Below are positions 50,628 through 58,937 of a stretch of 64,000 nt of DNA, one piece after another. Each line of letters starts with the position of its first letter. Positions within the stretch are counted from its first letter, which is position 1. The stretch covers positions 1,860,001 to 1,924,000 of the forward strand of contig NZ_CP059570.1 in NCBI RefSeq assembly GCF_014055005.1, given 5' to 3'. The translations under genes were made by a program, and so were the position numbers. The DNA is from Neisseria dentiae (lineage in GTDB: Bacteria; Pseudomonadota; Gammaproteobacteria; Burkholderiales; Neisseriaceae). The notes under the pieces were generated by a model. It did no database searches. It was not told the origin of the DNA and worked only from the letters and a program-made list of their open reading frames with translations.

Positions 50628-51219
50628 AATAAGAACTACGTAGCAGTGCAGTCATAAAATCTCCCACGGCAGGTAAAACTTTCCGCAAATGCTTTTTAAT
50701 ATTCGCCCATACCTTTTCAATCGGATTAAGCTCGGGTGAATAAGGAGCAAGGGGCAATACTTTATGTCCCTGCTTCTGCGCCATTTCAGTCAAAACCGCC
50801 ATACGGTGGAAACGGGCATTGTCCATAATGATGACGGATTTCTCCGTCAGTTCGGGCAGCAGCATTTGCTCAAACCATGCTTCGAACAGGCTGCCGTCCA
50901 TGGTGCCGCAATAGGTCATGGGTGCAATCAGGCTGCCTTTACCTTGGATTTGTGCCGCAACCAATGAAATACGTTGGTATTTTCTGCCGCTGATTTGTGC
51001 TTTGACGGGTACGCCTTTTTTCGAGTAAGCGTAAGGGCGGTAAAAAAAGGTGTCGAACCCTGTTTCATCAAGAAAAACTGCTTGATAGTCAGTATATTGG
51101 CTCAATGCTTGTTGATAAGCGGCTACTTGTTCGGGCTTTTGTTCTTTGTATGTGGTGGTCTTTTTTTTCGTGTGATGCCCATGACTTTGAGCAGGTAGCT
51201 GACATTTGGGGGGCTGCAC
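50620..51219 (-). CDS. IS630 transposase, catalytic frame (OrfB)
   Basis: The catalytic portion with DDE residues: VFLDETGFD (first Asp), SVIIMDNARFHR (second Asp), and YSPELNPIEKVWANIKKHL (Glu). It has no convincing start of its own, so it is probably made as an OrfA-OrfB fusion after a -1 frameshift at the A8 run. Its stop codon (50620-50622) lies inside the terminal repeat, where it overlaps the new stop of the interrupted receptor gene on the other strand. Confidence 0.85.
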   Translation of the reverse strand: MQPPKCQLPAQSHGHHTKKKTTTYKEQKPEQVAAYQQALSQYTDYQAVFLDETGFDTFFYRPYAYSKKGVPVKAQISGRKYQRISLVAAQIQGKGSLIAPMTYCGTMDGSLFEAWFEQMLLPELTEKSVIIMDNARFHRMAVLTEMAQKQGHKVLPLAPYSPELNPIEKVWANIKKHLRKVLPAVGDFMTALLRSSYFN

Positions 51220-51473
51220 CCTAAATGTTCTGCGATTTCGTGCAGGTAGGCATCAGGATGCTGTTCGAGATAGTCTGAAAGCTGTTGCCTGTCTATTTTT
51301 GTGGCATTACCACCTTTGACTTGATGCGCCAGTGAACCTGTTTGTTCATAGAGTCGCAGCCAACTGCTCAGCGTTTTGTCGCTGATACCGTATACACGGC
51401 AGACTTGGCTTGCATTTTGGCATTGCCGGTAATATTCGATTGCTTTTTGTCGGAGTTCTATCGGGTAGGCCAT
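51123..51473 (-). CDS. IS630 transposase, N-terminal frame (OrfA)
   Basis: 116 residues carrying the DNA-binding part: an IS630-type helix-turn-helix (IELRQKAIEYYRQCQNASQV and GISDKTLSSWLRLYEQTG) and a second winged domain with LSDYLEQHPDAYLHEIAEHL. The frame overlaps OrfB by about 97 bases. On the coding strand a run of eight A residues (complement of 51161-51168) precedes G, a site where a -1 slip would join LLKVMGITRKK to KTTTYKEQKP of OrfB. Programmed frameshifting is inferred. Confidence 0.82.
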   Translation of the reverse strand: MAYPIELRQKAIEYYRQCQNASQVCRVYGISDKTLSSWLRLYEQTGSLAHQVKGGNATKIDRQQLSDYLEQHPDAYLHEIAEHLGCSPPNVSYLLKVMGITRKKRPPHTKNKSPNK

Positions 51474-51583
51474 TTTTTTCTGCTGGTAAGGGGGAGTAAA
51501 GTTCGGAATTCTTATTTTAATTCACTATAGCTTCTGATGCCGGTTTGCCGTTTAACCGGATGAAAAAACAGGGCAGTATGAAT

Positions 51584-51619
51584 AAAGGCCGTCTGAAACA
51601 ATTTTTTCAGACGGCCTTT
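51584..51619. terminator. Inverted DUS pair downstream of the receptor gene
   Basis: AAAGGCCGTCTGAAAC and its inverse. It lies about 50 bases past the reconstructed TGA of the receptor gene and so was probably its original terminator before the IS insertion. Confidence 0.75.
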
Positions 51620-51685
51620 CACTAATGAAAATGATTGATGGCGGTTTGACTACCATTTTACGGCAAACCGGATATTTCAGACGGC

Positions 51686-52432
51686 CTACCCCAAATCACG
51701 CTGCTTTTCGCTCAGCCTGCGGTGAATGTCGCGGGCGATGGCCTGGCGGTCGGGGCCGGAGGGCACGGGGTCGAGAAAATGCAGTTCGGCCACGCCGCCG
51801 GGCTGGCTGATAATCATGCGGATAGACTGTATCAGGCTGATGTCGCCGTAGTAGGCCATGGCGGGGTTGGGGCTGCTGCCGTCGGGGTTGGGGTAGCGGC
51901 ACAGCACCGGTATCAGCGGCACGTCCGCTTCGTAGGCCGCCTGAAAAAAGCTGGTTTTAAACGGCAGGATTTCGCGGCCTTCGGTGCTGGTGCCTTCGGG
52001 GAACAGGGTAACGGTGTCGCCGTTTTTGAGGGCTTCGGTAACGTGGCGGATTTTTTCGCTGTTGCCTTCGGTGCCTTTGTTGCGGGTAACGTAAACGGTT
52101 TGCGCCTGCGTGGCCAGATAGCCGACTACCGGCCATTTGGCCACGTCGTCTTTGGCAACGAAGCGGCCGGGAAAGGCGCCGTTAACGGCCATGATGTCGA
52201 GCCAGGAAATGTGGTTGCTGATCATCATCTGCCCCTGCCCTGCTTCGGGCAGTTTGCCGTAGGTTTCGAGCTTCAGGCCGCAGGAGGCGAGCACGCGCAG
52301 CGACCATAGCTGGATGGCGCGCAGCTTGCGCTGTTTGCTGTAAAAGGGAAAAAGAAAAAACATTTCTGCCATGCCGTAGAGCAGGCAGATGCCGATGCAG
52401 AGCAGGCGGAAAACGGTGCGCAGTGTGGTCAT
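51686..52432 (-). CDS. plsC: 1-acyl-sn-glycerol-3-phosphate acyltransferase (PlsC family)
   Basis: A 248-residue membrane acyltransferase. An N-terminal hydrophobic anchor (VFRLLCIGICLLYGMAEMFF) precedes the HX4D motif in ISNHISWLDIMAV, then LFPEGTSTEG, the substrate-binding motif, and VPLIPVLCRY. It transfers acyl chains to lysophosphatidic acid, or to lyso-ornithine lipid if paired as an OlsA. The OlsB-like gene is 113 bases upstream on the same strand, which makes the latter worth considering. Confidence 0.87.
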   Translation of the reverse strand: MTTLRTVFRLLCIGICLLYGMAEMFFLFPFYSKQRKLRAIQLWSLRVLASCGLKLETYGKLPEAGQGQMMISNHISWLDIMAVNGAFPGRFVAKDDVAKWPVVGYLATQAQTVYVTRNKGTEGNSEKIRHVTEALKNGDTVTLFPEGTSTEGREILPFKTSFFQAAYEADVPLIPVLCRYPNPDGSSPNPAMAYYGDISLIQSIRMIISQPGGVAELHFLDPVPSGPDRQAIARDIHRRLSEKQRDLG

Positions 52433-52544
52433 GGTGTGAGTAAAACAGATTTGTGTTGCGGTATTTTTACTGAGGCCGTCTGAAAGGTTTCCGGCATGTG
52501 CAAGCAGCTGCGTTGCGCGACTCGGGCTTTCAGACGGCCTGTTT

Positions 52545-53297
52545 TCAGATTTTAGGTGCAAAGCGTTGCAGGTAGCGGTCGTTGAGTTGGGTGATGTCCA
52601 TCAGAATCAGCACGTCGGCGCAGTTGAAGGCTTCATCCACGCACGGTTCGCCGCAAAACCAGGCGCCGGCTTTAAGGTAGCCTTTAATCAGCGACGGGCA
52701 TTCGGGGTTGGCTGCGGGGGTGAGTTCGCTCCATTTCAGCGGGTTGAGCGGGCGCACGCGCCATTGCTCGGGCGCAAGGTATTTTTCTTTCAACACATGA
52801 TACAGCCCGGCCGCTTCGTGGCCGCCGTCGGCGGTGCTGATGCTGCCGCAACCGATCATAAAGCGCAGGTTTTCGTCGTGCATGAATTTCACAAGGCCCG
52901 TCCACAACAGCATAATCAGGCCGCCGTTGCGGTATTCGGGGTGGATGCAGGCGCGGCCCAGCTCTACGGTTTGCGGCAGAATATCGTGCAGCGGTGAGAG
53001 GTCGAACTCGTGTTCGCTATACCATGAGCCGACGGTGCGGGCGGCTTCTTCGGTAATCAGGCGGTAGCAGCCCACCACTTCGCCGGTGGCTTCGTCGAAA
53101 GCGAGCAGGTGGTGGCAGTGTTGGTCGTATTCGTCGGTATCCAAGCCGTTGCTGCTTTGGATATCTGCACCCAACTCGCCGGCGAACACTTGGTAGCGCA
53201 AGCGTTGCGCGGCTTCGATTTCCTGCCGGTTTTCGGCCAGGCGCACGCTCAGACCGATTTTGGGGCCGGTGGTGTTGAAACGGCTGGTTTGCGGCAT
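52545..53297 (-). CDS. GNAT-fold N-acyltransferase, OlsB/hemolysin-like
   Basis: A 250-residue protein of the acyl-homoserine-lactone-synthase-like GNAT group that contains ornithine N-acyltransferase OlsB. Visible segments: AAQRLRYQVFAGELGADIQ near the start, DEYDQHCHHLLAFDEATGEV, VELGRACIHPEYRNGGLIML (acyl-carrier/CoA binding), and FMIGCGSISTADGG. It likely N-acylates an amino acid such as ornithine using acyl-ACP. It precedes plsC in the same direction. Ornithine-lipid synthesis is an inference from this pairing. Confidence 0.78.
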   Translation of the reverse strand: MPQTSRFNTTGPKIGLSVRLAENRQEIEAAQRLRYQVFAGELGADIQSSNGLDTDEYDQHCHHLLAFDEATGEVVGCYRLITEEAARTVGSWYSEHEFDLSPLHDILPQTVELGRACIHPEYRNGGLIMLLWTGLVKFMHDENLRFMIGCGSISTADGGHEAAGLYHVLKEKYLAPEQWRVRPLNPLKWSELTPAANPECPSLIKGYLKAGAWFCGEPCVDEAFNCADVLILMDITQLNDRYLQRFAPKI

Positions 53298-53510
53298 AAA
53301 AAAACCCGTGTATCAAAAATAAGGCGCAAAGTATAGCAGAGGGCATAAATTAAGTAACCGATTAATTTACTTGGCAGAACCTGAAGGCCGTTTGAAGCGT
53401 TGTTTTCAGACGGCCTTCAGGCTTTGATGCGCCCGCGCAATCGGTTCATAATAACGCCTGCGATTGTGGCAGGCTCCCATACACCCCTTCAAACCGGCAG
53501 GCTCTTGGCT

Positions 53511-54902
53511 ATGAACACCGATTTCACCACCCGTTACCGCATCCTGAAGCGAAAAACCATTCACAAAATCCGGCAAACCCAGCGGCTGTCGCGCAAAACC
53601 GTTGCCTTCGCCTTTCTGCTGGCGGGCGCGGCGATGGTGGCGTTGGTGTCGCTGCTGTTTGCCCATATGGCCGACTTCGCGCTGGAGCAAAACGCGCTGC
53701 TGGTTAAAAAATACCCGTGGTTCGCCTGGGTGGCGCTGCCGCTGGGTCTGCCGCTGATTGTGTGGCTGACGCGCCGTTTCGCGCCCTACACGGCAGGCAG
53801 CGGCATTCCGCAGGTGCTGGCTTCGCTTTCCCTGCCCTACGGCGCACAGAAACTGCGCCTGATCAAGCTGGGGCAGACCATGCTGAAAATCCCGTTTACC
53901 TTTTTGGGTATGCTGGCGGGCGCATCTATCGGTCGCGAAGGGCCGTCGGTGCAGGTGGGCGCAGCGGTGATGGCGGCATGGGGCGCGTGGTGTAAAAAAC
54001 ACAACCTGGCTTTTAAAGGCATGCAGGAAAACGATTTGATTGCCGCAGGCGCGGCGGGCGGCTTGGCCGCAGCGTTCAACGCGCCGCTGGCAGGCGTGGT
54101 GTTTGCCATCGAAGAATTGGGGCGCGGCGTGATGCTGCGCTGGGAGCGGCAGATTTTCATCGGCGTACTGGCGGCCGGTTTCATCCAAGTGGCCATACAG
54201 GGCAACAACCCTTATTTTTCAGGCTTTCACGGCACGCAGCTCAACCATATGCTCGCCTGGGTGCTGCTGTGCGGCTTGATTTGCGGCGTGGCGGGCGGCC
54301 TGTTTGCGCGGCTGCTTTATAAGGGCGCGGCAGCGTTTGCGCCCGAGCGGTGGCGCGGCCTGATACGCCGCCACCCCGTGCTGCTGGCCGCCATTATCGG
54401 TCTGCTGCTGGCCGCCATCGGCACACTCTATCAGGGGCAGACCTTCGGCACGGGCTATCACGAAGCCTCCGGCGCACTGCGGCGCATGTACGAAGCCCCG
54501 GCCGGCGTGGCATTGGCCAAATGGGCGGCCACCGTGCTTTCTTATTGGGCGGGCATTCCCGGCGGCATCTTCACCCCCTCGCTCACCGTCGGCGCCATGT
54601 TGGGCCAGCATATCGCCGACATCGCCGGCCTGCAAACCGGCATCAACGTGCTGGTGCTGATCTGCATGACTGCGTTTCTGGCCGCCGCCACCCAATCGCC
54701 GCTCACCGCCAGCGTGGTGGTGATGGAAATGACAGGCGGACAGAATCTGTTGTTTTGGCTGCTGATTGGTGCTATTTTTGCATCTCAGGTGTCGCGCCAG
54801 TTTTCCCCCAAACCGTTTTACCATGCGGCAGGCGCGCGTTACCGGCAGCGTGTTCAGGAAGAAAACGCCGCCCAACAGGCTGTTTCCAAGGAGACCTTAT
54901 AA
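53511..54902 (+). CDS. clcA: CLC-type chloride/proton antiporter
   Basis: A 463-residue CLC protein. The three chloride-pore motifs are present: AGSGIPQVL, GASIGREGPSVQVG with the gating Glu, and YWAGIPGGIFTPSL. A second Glu at the proton-pathway position (FAIEELGRG) and a Tyr in KPFYHAAG point to an exchanger rather than a channel. There is no C-terminal CBS pair. ATG 53511 is the best start (MNTDFTTRYRILKRK). Its TAA is immediately followed by the ATG of argJ, so the two are translationally linked. Confidence 0.92.
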   Translation: MNTDFTTRYRILKRKTIHKIRQTQRLSRKTVAFAFLLAGAAMVALVSLLFAHMADFALEQNALLVKKYPWFAWVALPLGLPLIVWLTRRFAPYTAGSGIPQVLASLSLPYGAQKLRLIKLGQTMLKIPFTFLGMLAGASIGREGPSVQVGAAVMAAWGAWCKKHNLAFKGMQENDLIAAGAAGGLAAAFNAPLAGVVFAIEELGRGVMLRWERQIFIGVLAAGFIQVAIQGNNPYFSGFHGTQLNHMLAWVLLCGLICGVAGGLFARLLYKGAAAFAPERWRGLIRRHPVLLAAIIGLLLAAIGTLYQGQTFGTGYHEASGALRRMYEAPAGVALAKWAATVLSYWAGIPGGIFTPSLTVGAMLGQHIADIAGLQTGINVLVLICMTAFLAAATQSPLTASVVVMEMTGGQNLLFWLLIGAIFASQVSRQFSPKPFYHAAGARYRQRVQEENAAQQAVSKETL

Positions 54903-56123
54903 ATGGCAGTGAATTTAAAAGAAAAAAATGCGGAAGAATTGCTTACCGTTGACGGCGTGCAAGTGTTCGTCGGTCAGGCCGGCGTAAAAAAAACCGGCCA
55001 CGACGACTTAACCCTGATTGTGCTCAACCGCAGCAACACCGTCGGCGCCGTGTTCACCCAAAACCGTTTCTGCGCCGCACCCGTTTATATCGCCAAAGAA
55101 CACCTGGCCAACGAAAACGGCATCCGCGCGCTGGTTATCAACACCGGCAACGCCAACGCCGGCACCGGCATGCAAGGCCGCGAAGACGTGCTGGCCGTGT
55201 GCCGCGCCGCCGCAGAGCAAGTCGGCTGCACGCCCGAACAAGTGCTGCCGTTCTCCACCGGCGTGATTCTCGAACCGCTGCCCGCGCAGAAAATCACCGC
55301 CGCCCTGCCCGATGTGAAACCCGTACACTGGGACCGCGCCGCCCGCGCCATCATGACCACCGACACCGTACCCAAAGCCGCCAGCCGCGAAGGCAGGGTG
55401 GGCAACAGCCACACCGTGCGCGCCACCGGCATCGCCAAAGGCTCCGGCATGATCTGCCCCAACATGGCCACCATGCTCGGCTTCATCGTGTGCGACGCCA
55501 AAGTTTCGCAACCCGTTTTGCAGATGCTCACGCAGGAAGTGGCCGATTCATCGTTCAACGCCATCACCGTTGACGGCGACACCAGCACCAACGACAGCTT
55601 CGTGATAGTGGCCACCGGCAAAAACGGCCAAAACGAAATCGACAATATCGCCGACCCGCGCTACGACCAACTGAAAGCCCTGCTCGCCGGCCTTGCGCTC
55701 GAGCTGGCGCAGGCCATCGTGCGCGACGGTGAGGGTGCCACCAAATTCATCACCATTCGGGTGGAAAACGCCGCCGGCCGCGCCGAAGCCCGCCAAGTTG
55801 CCTACGCCGTCGCCCACTCGCCGCTGGTGAAAACCGCCTTTTTCGCTTCCGACCCCAATCTCGGCCGCCTGCTTGCCGCCATCGGCTATGCGGGGCTGGA
55901 AAACTTCGACACCGACAAAGTGCGCCTGTGGCTCGACGATGTTTTGGTGGCCGAAAACGGCGGCCGCGCCGATGGCTACACCGAAGAACAGGGCCAGGCC
56001 GTGATGAACCGCGCTGAAATCACCGTGCGCATCGACTTGCAGCGCGGCCGCGAATGCGCCACCGTTTACACCTGCGATTTGTCGCACGAATATGTGTCGA
56101 TTAATGCCGACTACCGCAGCTGA
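54903..56123 (+). CDS. argJ: Glutamate N-acetyltransferase / ornithine acetyltransferase ArgJ
   Basis: A 406-residue enzyme of the cyclic arginine pathway that transfers acetyl from N-acetylornithine to glutamate. It is an autoproteolytic Ntn-hydrolase-like protein; the Thr nucleophile is in CPNMATMLGFIVCDAK (about residue 190), cutting before Thr. Other signatures: VINTGNANAGTG, GDTSTNDSFVI and SPLVKTAFFASDPNLGR. It starts directly after the clcA stop codon. A DUS terminator follows at 56158. Confidence 0.96.
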   Translation: MAVNLKEKNAEELLTVDGVQVFVGQAGVKKTGHDDLTLIVLNRSNTVGAVFTQNRFCAAPVYIAKEHLANENGIRALVINTGNANAGTGMQGREDVLAVCRAAAEQVGCTPEQVLPFSTGVILEPLPAQKITAALPDVKPVHWDRAARAIMTTDTVPKAASREGRVGNSHTVRATGIAKGSGMICPNMATMLGFIVCDAKVSQPVLQMLTQEVADSSFNAITVDGDTSTNDSFVIVATGKNGQNEIDNIADPRYDQLKALLAGLALELAQAIVRDGEGATKFITIRVENAAGRAEARQVAYAVAHSPLVKTAFFASDPNLGRLLAAIGYAGLENFDTDKVRLWLDDVLVAENGGRADGYTEEQGQAVMNRAEITVRIDLQRGRECATVYTCDLSHEYVSINADYRS

Positions 56124-56157
56124 TGCACACTCAAACCCATCGTGCTGAATGCTTGAA

Positions 56158-56186
56158 AGGCCGTCTGAAAACGTTTCAGACGGCCT
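56158..56186. terminator. Inverted DUS pair between argJ and dsbD
   Basis: AGGCCGTCTGAAAACG and CGTTTCAGACGGCCT between convergent genes, so it may serve both. Confidence 0.8.
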
Positions 56187-56213
56187 ATTTGTTATTTCCG
56201 GCCAAGCGTACGG

Positions 56214-58007
56214 CTAACGCTCGTTCTGCCGATACCACTCGATAAACGCGTCGGGCTTCACAAACCCCAGCAGGGCTTCGCTGCGGCTGCCGTCGGCGCG
56301 CACAACAAACACACCCGGCGGGCCGAACAAGCCGTATTCTTTCAGCAGCGCCTGATGCTCGGGCGTGTTGGCGGTAACGTCGATTTGGAAAAAGCGTTCC
56401 ATATCCACCGCTTCGTGCACCTGCGGCTGGTTGAGCGTGTAGGCCGCCATTTCTTTGCACGAAATGCACCAGTCGGCATAAAAATCAAGCAGCACGGGCT
56501 TGGCGGGGTTTTGCTGCAAGGCCTTTTGCATCGCGGCTTTCAATTGCGCCGTATCGGTGTAAACCTGCCCGTGTGCGCCTTCCTCTCCGGCCGCGGGCGG
56601 AATCAGGGTGAGAAAATGGTGCAGCGCGGTGGTTTGCCGGTTGGCGCTCTGATAGGCGAACCACGAACCGCCCGCCAATAAAAACGCCCCCAGCAACACG
56701 CACACGCTTTTCAGACGGCCTGCCGTTTTCGGCACTTTGGCCAGCAGCAGGCCGGCGGGAATCACCATCAATAAAGTGTAAAGCGCGGCAACCAGCGGAT
56801 AAGGCAGGAAAGGCGTGGCCAGATACACCGCCACCGCCAGCAGAATAAAGCCGAACGCATACTTGATGCCGTTCATCCACGCGCCCGCTTTCGGCAGGAT
56901 GTGGCCGCCGAACGTGCCCACGGCAACCAGCGGCACACCCGTGCCGACGGCCAGCGCATACAGCGCCAAACCGCCGAGGGCGGCATCGCCGGTTTGGCCG
57001 ATATAGCCCAGCGCGAACGCCAGCGGCGGCGCCACGCAGGGGCCGACAATCAGCGCGGAAAGCATACCCATCACAAACACCGAAGCGATTTTGCCGCCCG
57101 AAAGTTTGCTGCTTTGGTTTTGGAAATACCCCTGCACCGAAGCGGGCAGCTGCACGGTAAATACGCCGAACATCGACAAGGCCAGCGCCACCATCACCGC
57201 CGCCGCCGCCAGCACCACCCACGGCTGTTGCAGCCACACGGTCAGCAGCGCGCCCGTCAGCCCCGCAACCACGCCCACGGCGGTATAAGTGAGCGCCAAG
57301 CCCTGCACATACACCATCGACAGCACAAACGCACGGCCTTTGCCGGTGTTTTTATCGCCCACCACAATGCCCGACACAATCGGCAGCAGCGGATACATAC
57401 AGGCGGTAAAACTCAAGCCCAAGCCCGCGAGAAAAAACGCCAACAGGTTGGCGTTCAAATTATCCCAAGAAAGTTTGAAGCCGCCGTCGCCCGAGCGCGC
57501 GGCCGGTTTGGCTGCCGGGCCGTCTGAAAGCGACGGTGCGGGCTGCAAAAAAGGGTTGCCGCCGGCTGCCGCAGCGGGTTGGTACAGCCCTTCGCCTTTA
57601 ATCTCAAACGTGGTTTCGGTGGGCGGATAACACACGCCCACATCGGCGCAGCCCTGATAGCGCAACGTTAATTTATAGTTTCGCACGGGCTTGGCATACG
57701 GCCAGTTGACTTGCGCGGCACGGTGGTAAACCGTTTGCCGGCCGAAAAACTCGTCTTCTTTTTCTTCGCCTTTGCTGAATTTCGGCGCCGACAACAAACC
57801 GGCCGGGTCGGTGTCGGCCATCATTTTCGATTGATACAGATAATAACCGTCGGCCACGGCAAACTGCACGTTGATGCCTTCTGCGGTGGCGTTTACCTGC
57901 GGCACAAACGCCTGTTCGGGCGGCAGCAGTTTGGAAGCGTCGATTTCCGCGTGTGCCGCGCCGCATAAAGAAAATAATACAACCAGAAAATAAAGCAGTT
58001 TTTTCAT
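56214..58007 (-). CDS. dsbD: Thiol:disulfide interchange protein DsbD
   Basis: A 597-residue inner-membrane electron carrier from cytoplasmic thioredoxin to periplasmic DsbC/DsbE-type proteins. Layout: signal peptide (MKKLLYFLVVLFSLCGAAHA), periplasmic alpha domain with the redox pair in YQGCADVGVCYPP, eight membrane segments with Cys in SFTACMYPLLP and IVGPCVAPPLAF, and a C-terminal thioredoxin-like domain with DWCISCKEM. All six functional Cys are present. It is monocistronic. Confidence 0.96.
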   Translation of the reverse strand: MKKLLYFLVVLFSLCGAAHAEIDASKLLPPEQAFVPQVNATAEGINVQFAVADGYYLYQSKMMADTDPAGLLSAPKFSKGEEKEDEFFGRQTVYHRAAQVNWPYAKPVRNYKLTLRYQGCADVGVCYPPTETTFEIKGEGLYQPAAAAGGNPFLQPAPSLSDGPAAKPAARSGDGGFKLSWDNLNANLLAFFLAGLGLSFTACMYPLLPIVSGIVVGDKNTGKGRAFVLSMVYVQGLALTYTAVGVVAGLTGALLTVWLQQPWVVLAAAAVMVALALSMFGVFTVQLPASVQGYFQNQSSKLSGGKIASVFVMGMLSALIVGPCVAPPLAFALGYIGQTGDAALGGLALYALAVGTGVPLVAVGTFGGHILPKAGAWMNGIKYAFGFILLAVAVYLATPFLPYPLVAALYTLLMVIPAGLLLAKVPKTAGRLKSVCVLLGAFLLAGGSWFAYQSANRQTTALHHFLTLIPPAAGEEGAHGQVYTDTAQLKAAMQKALQQNPAKPVLLDFYADWCISCKEMAAYTLNQPQVHEAVDMERFFQIDVTANTPEHQALLKEYGLFGPPGVFVVRADGSRSEALLGFVKPDAFIEWYRQNER

Positions 58008-58191
58008 TGTTTCACCTGTTCAGACGGCCTGAAACCTTTACAAAATATTCCGACATCTCACAATTTCTGCGTCATGCCCGAGTATGACGCAATCGGTGTT
58101 TCAGACGGCCCGGCAGAATTCCGAAAGGCCAATCTGAAACCACACACCCTTTCAGACGGCCTCATTCCCCTTTTCCTTACACGCCCGCAGC

Positions 58192-58920
58192 TCAATGTTT
58201 CATCACCTGCTGCAAAAACTGCTTCGCACGCTCATGCTTCGGGTTGGTGAAAAATTCCTCGGGCGTTCCCTCTTCGATGATTTGGCCGTGATCAACGAAA
58301 ATCACGCGGTCGGCCACTTCGCGGGCAAAGCCCATTTCATGGGTAACGCACATCATGGTCATGCCGCTGTTGGCCAAGTCTTTCATCACGCGCAGCACTT
58401 CGCCCACCATTTCGGGGTCGAGCGCCGAAGTCGGTTCGTCGAACAGCATCACGCGCGGCTCCATCGCCAGGCCGCGGGCAATCGCCACCCGCTGCTGCTG
58501 GCCGCCTGAAAGCTGGCCGGGCATGGCGTCTTTTTTATGCGCCAAACCCACACGCTCGAGCAGCTCCATCGCTTTTTTCTCGGCCTGCCCGCGGCTTTGC
58601 TTTTTCACTTTCATCGGCGAAAGAATGATGTTCTCAAGCACGCTCAAATGCGGATAGAGATTGAAACTCTGAAACACAAAGCCCACCTCTTCGCGCACTT
58701 TGTTCAAATCGGTTTTCGGATCGGCCACATTCATGCCGTCCACCCAGATTTCGCCGCTCTCAATGGTTTCGAGCTGGTTGACGGTGCGGATTAGGGTGGA
58801 TTTGCCGCTGCCCGAAGGGCCGCACACCACCACCACTTCACCCTGCTTCACTTCCAGATTCACGCCGTTAATCACGTGCAAATCTTTAAAGTGTTTGTGT
58901 ACGTTTTTGAATTTGATCAT
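58192..58920 (-). CDS. Polar amino-acid ABC transporter ATP-binding protein (GlnQ type)
   Basis: A 242-residue ABC ATPase with Walker A GPSGSGKSTLIR, signature LSGGQQQRVAIARGLA, Walker B MLFDEPTSALDPE and the H-loop in CVTHEMGFAREVADR. The sequence is close to GlnQ/GltL/HisP-type subunits for polar amino acids. No permease or binding-protein gene lies beside it, so its partners must be elsewhere or have been separated. It ends 18 bases after rsmA in the opposite order (same strand, upstream rsmA). Confidence 0.9.
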   Translation of the reverse strand: MIKFKNVHKHFKDLHVINGVNLEVKQGEVVVVCGPSGSGKSTLIRTVNQLETIESGEIWVDGMNVADPKTDLNKVREEVGFVFQSFNLYPHLSVLENIILSPMKVKKQSRGQAEKKAMELLERVGLAHKKDAMPGQLSGGQQQRVAIARGLAMEPRVMLFDEPTSALDPEMVGEVLRVMKDLANSGMTMMCVTHEMGFAREVADRVIFVDHGQIIEEGTPEEFFTNPKHERAKQFLQQVMKH

Positions 58921-58937
58921 TTTTTATTATCCTGTTT

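Larger units (their letters stand above)
50617..51527 (-). mobile_element. IS630-family insertion sequence (911 bp)
   Basis: Inverted ends TAGTCAATTAAAATAAGAA at the left and the complement TAGTGAATTAAAATAAGAA at the right, flanked by a duplicated TA (50615-50616 and 51528-51529), as expected for the IS630/Tc1/mariner group. It carries two overlapping transposase frames on the minus strand. Both ends and the frames look intact, so it could be active. Confidence 0.9.
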
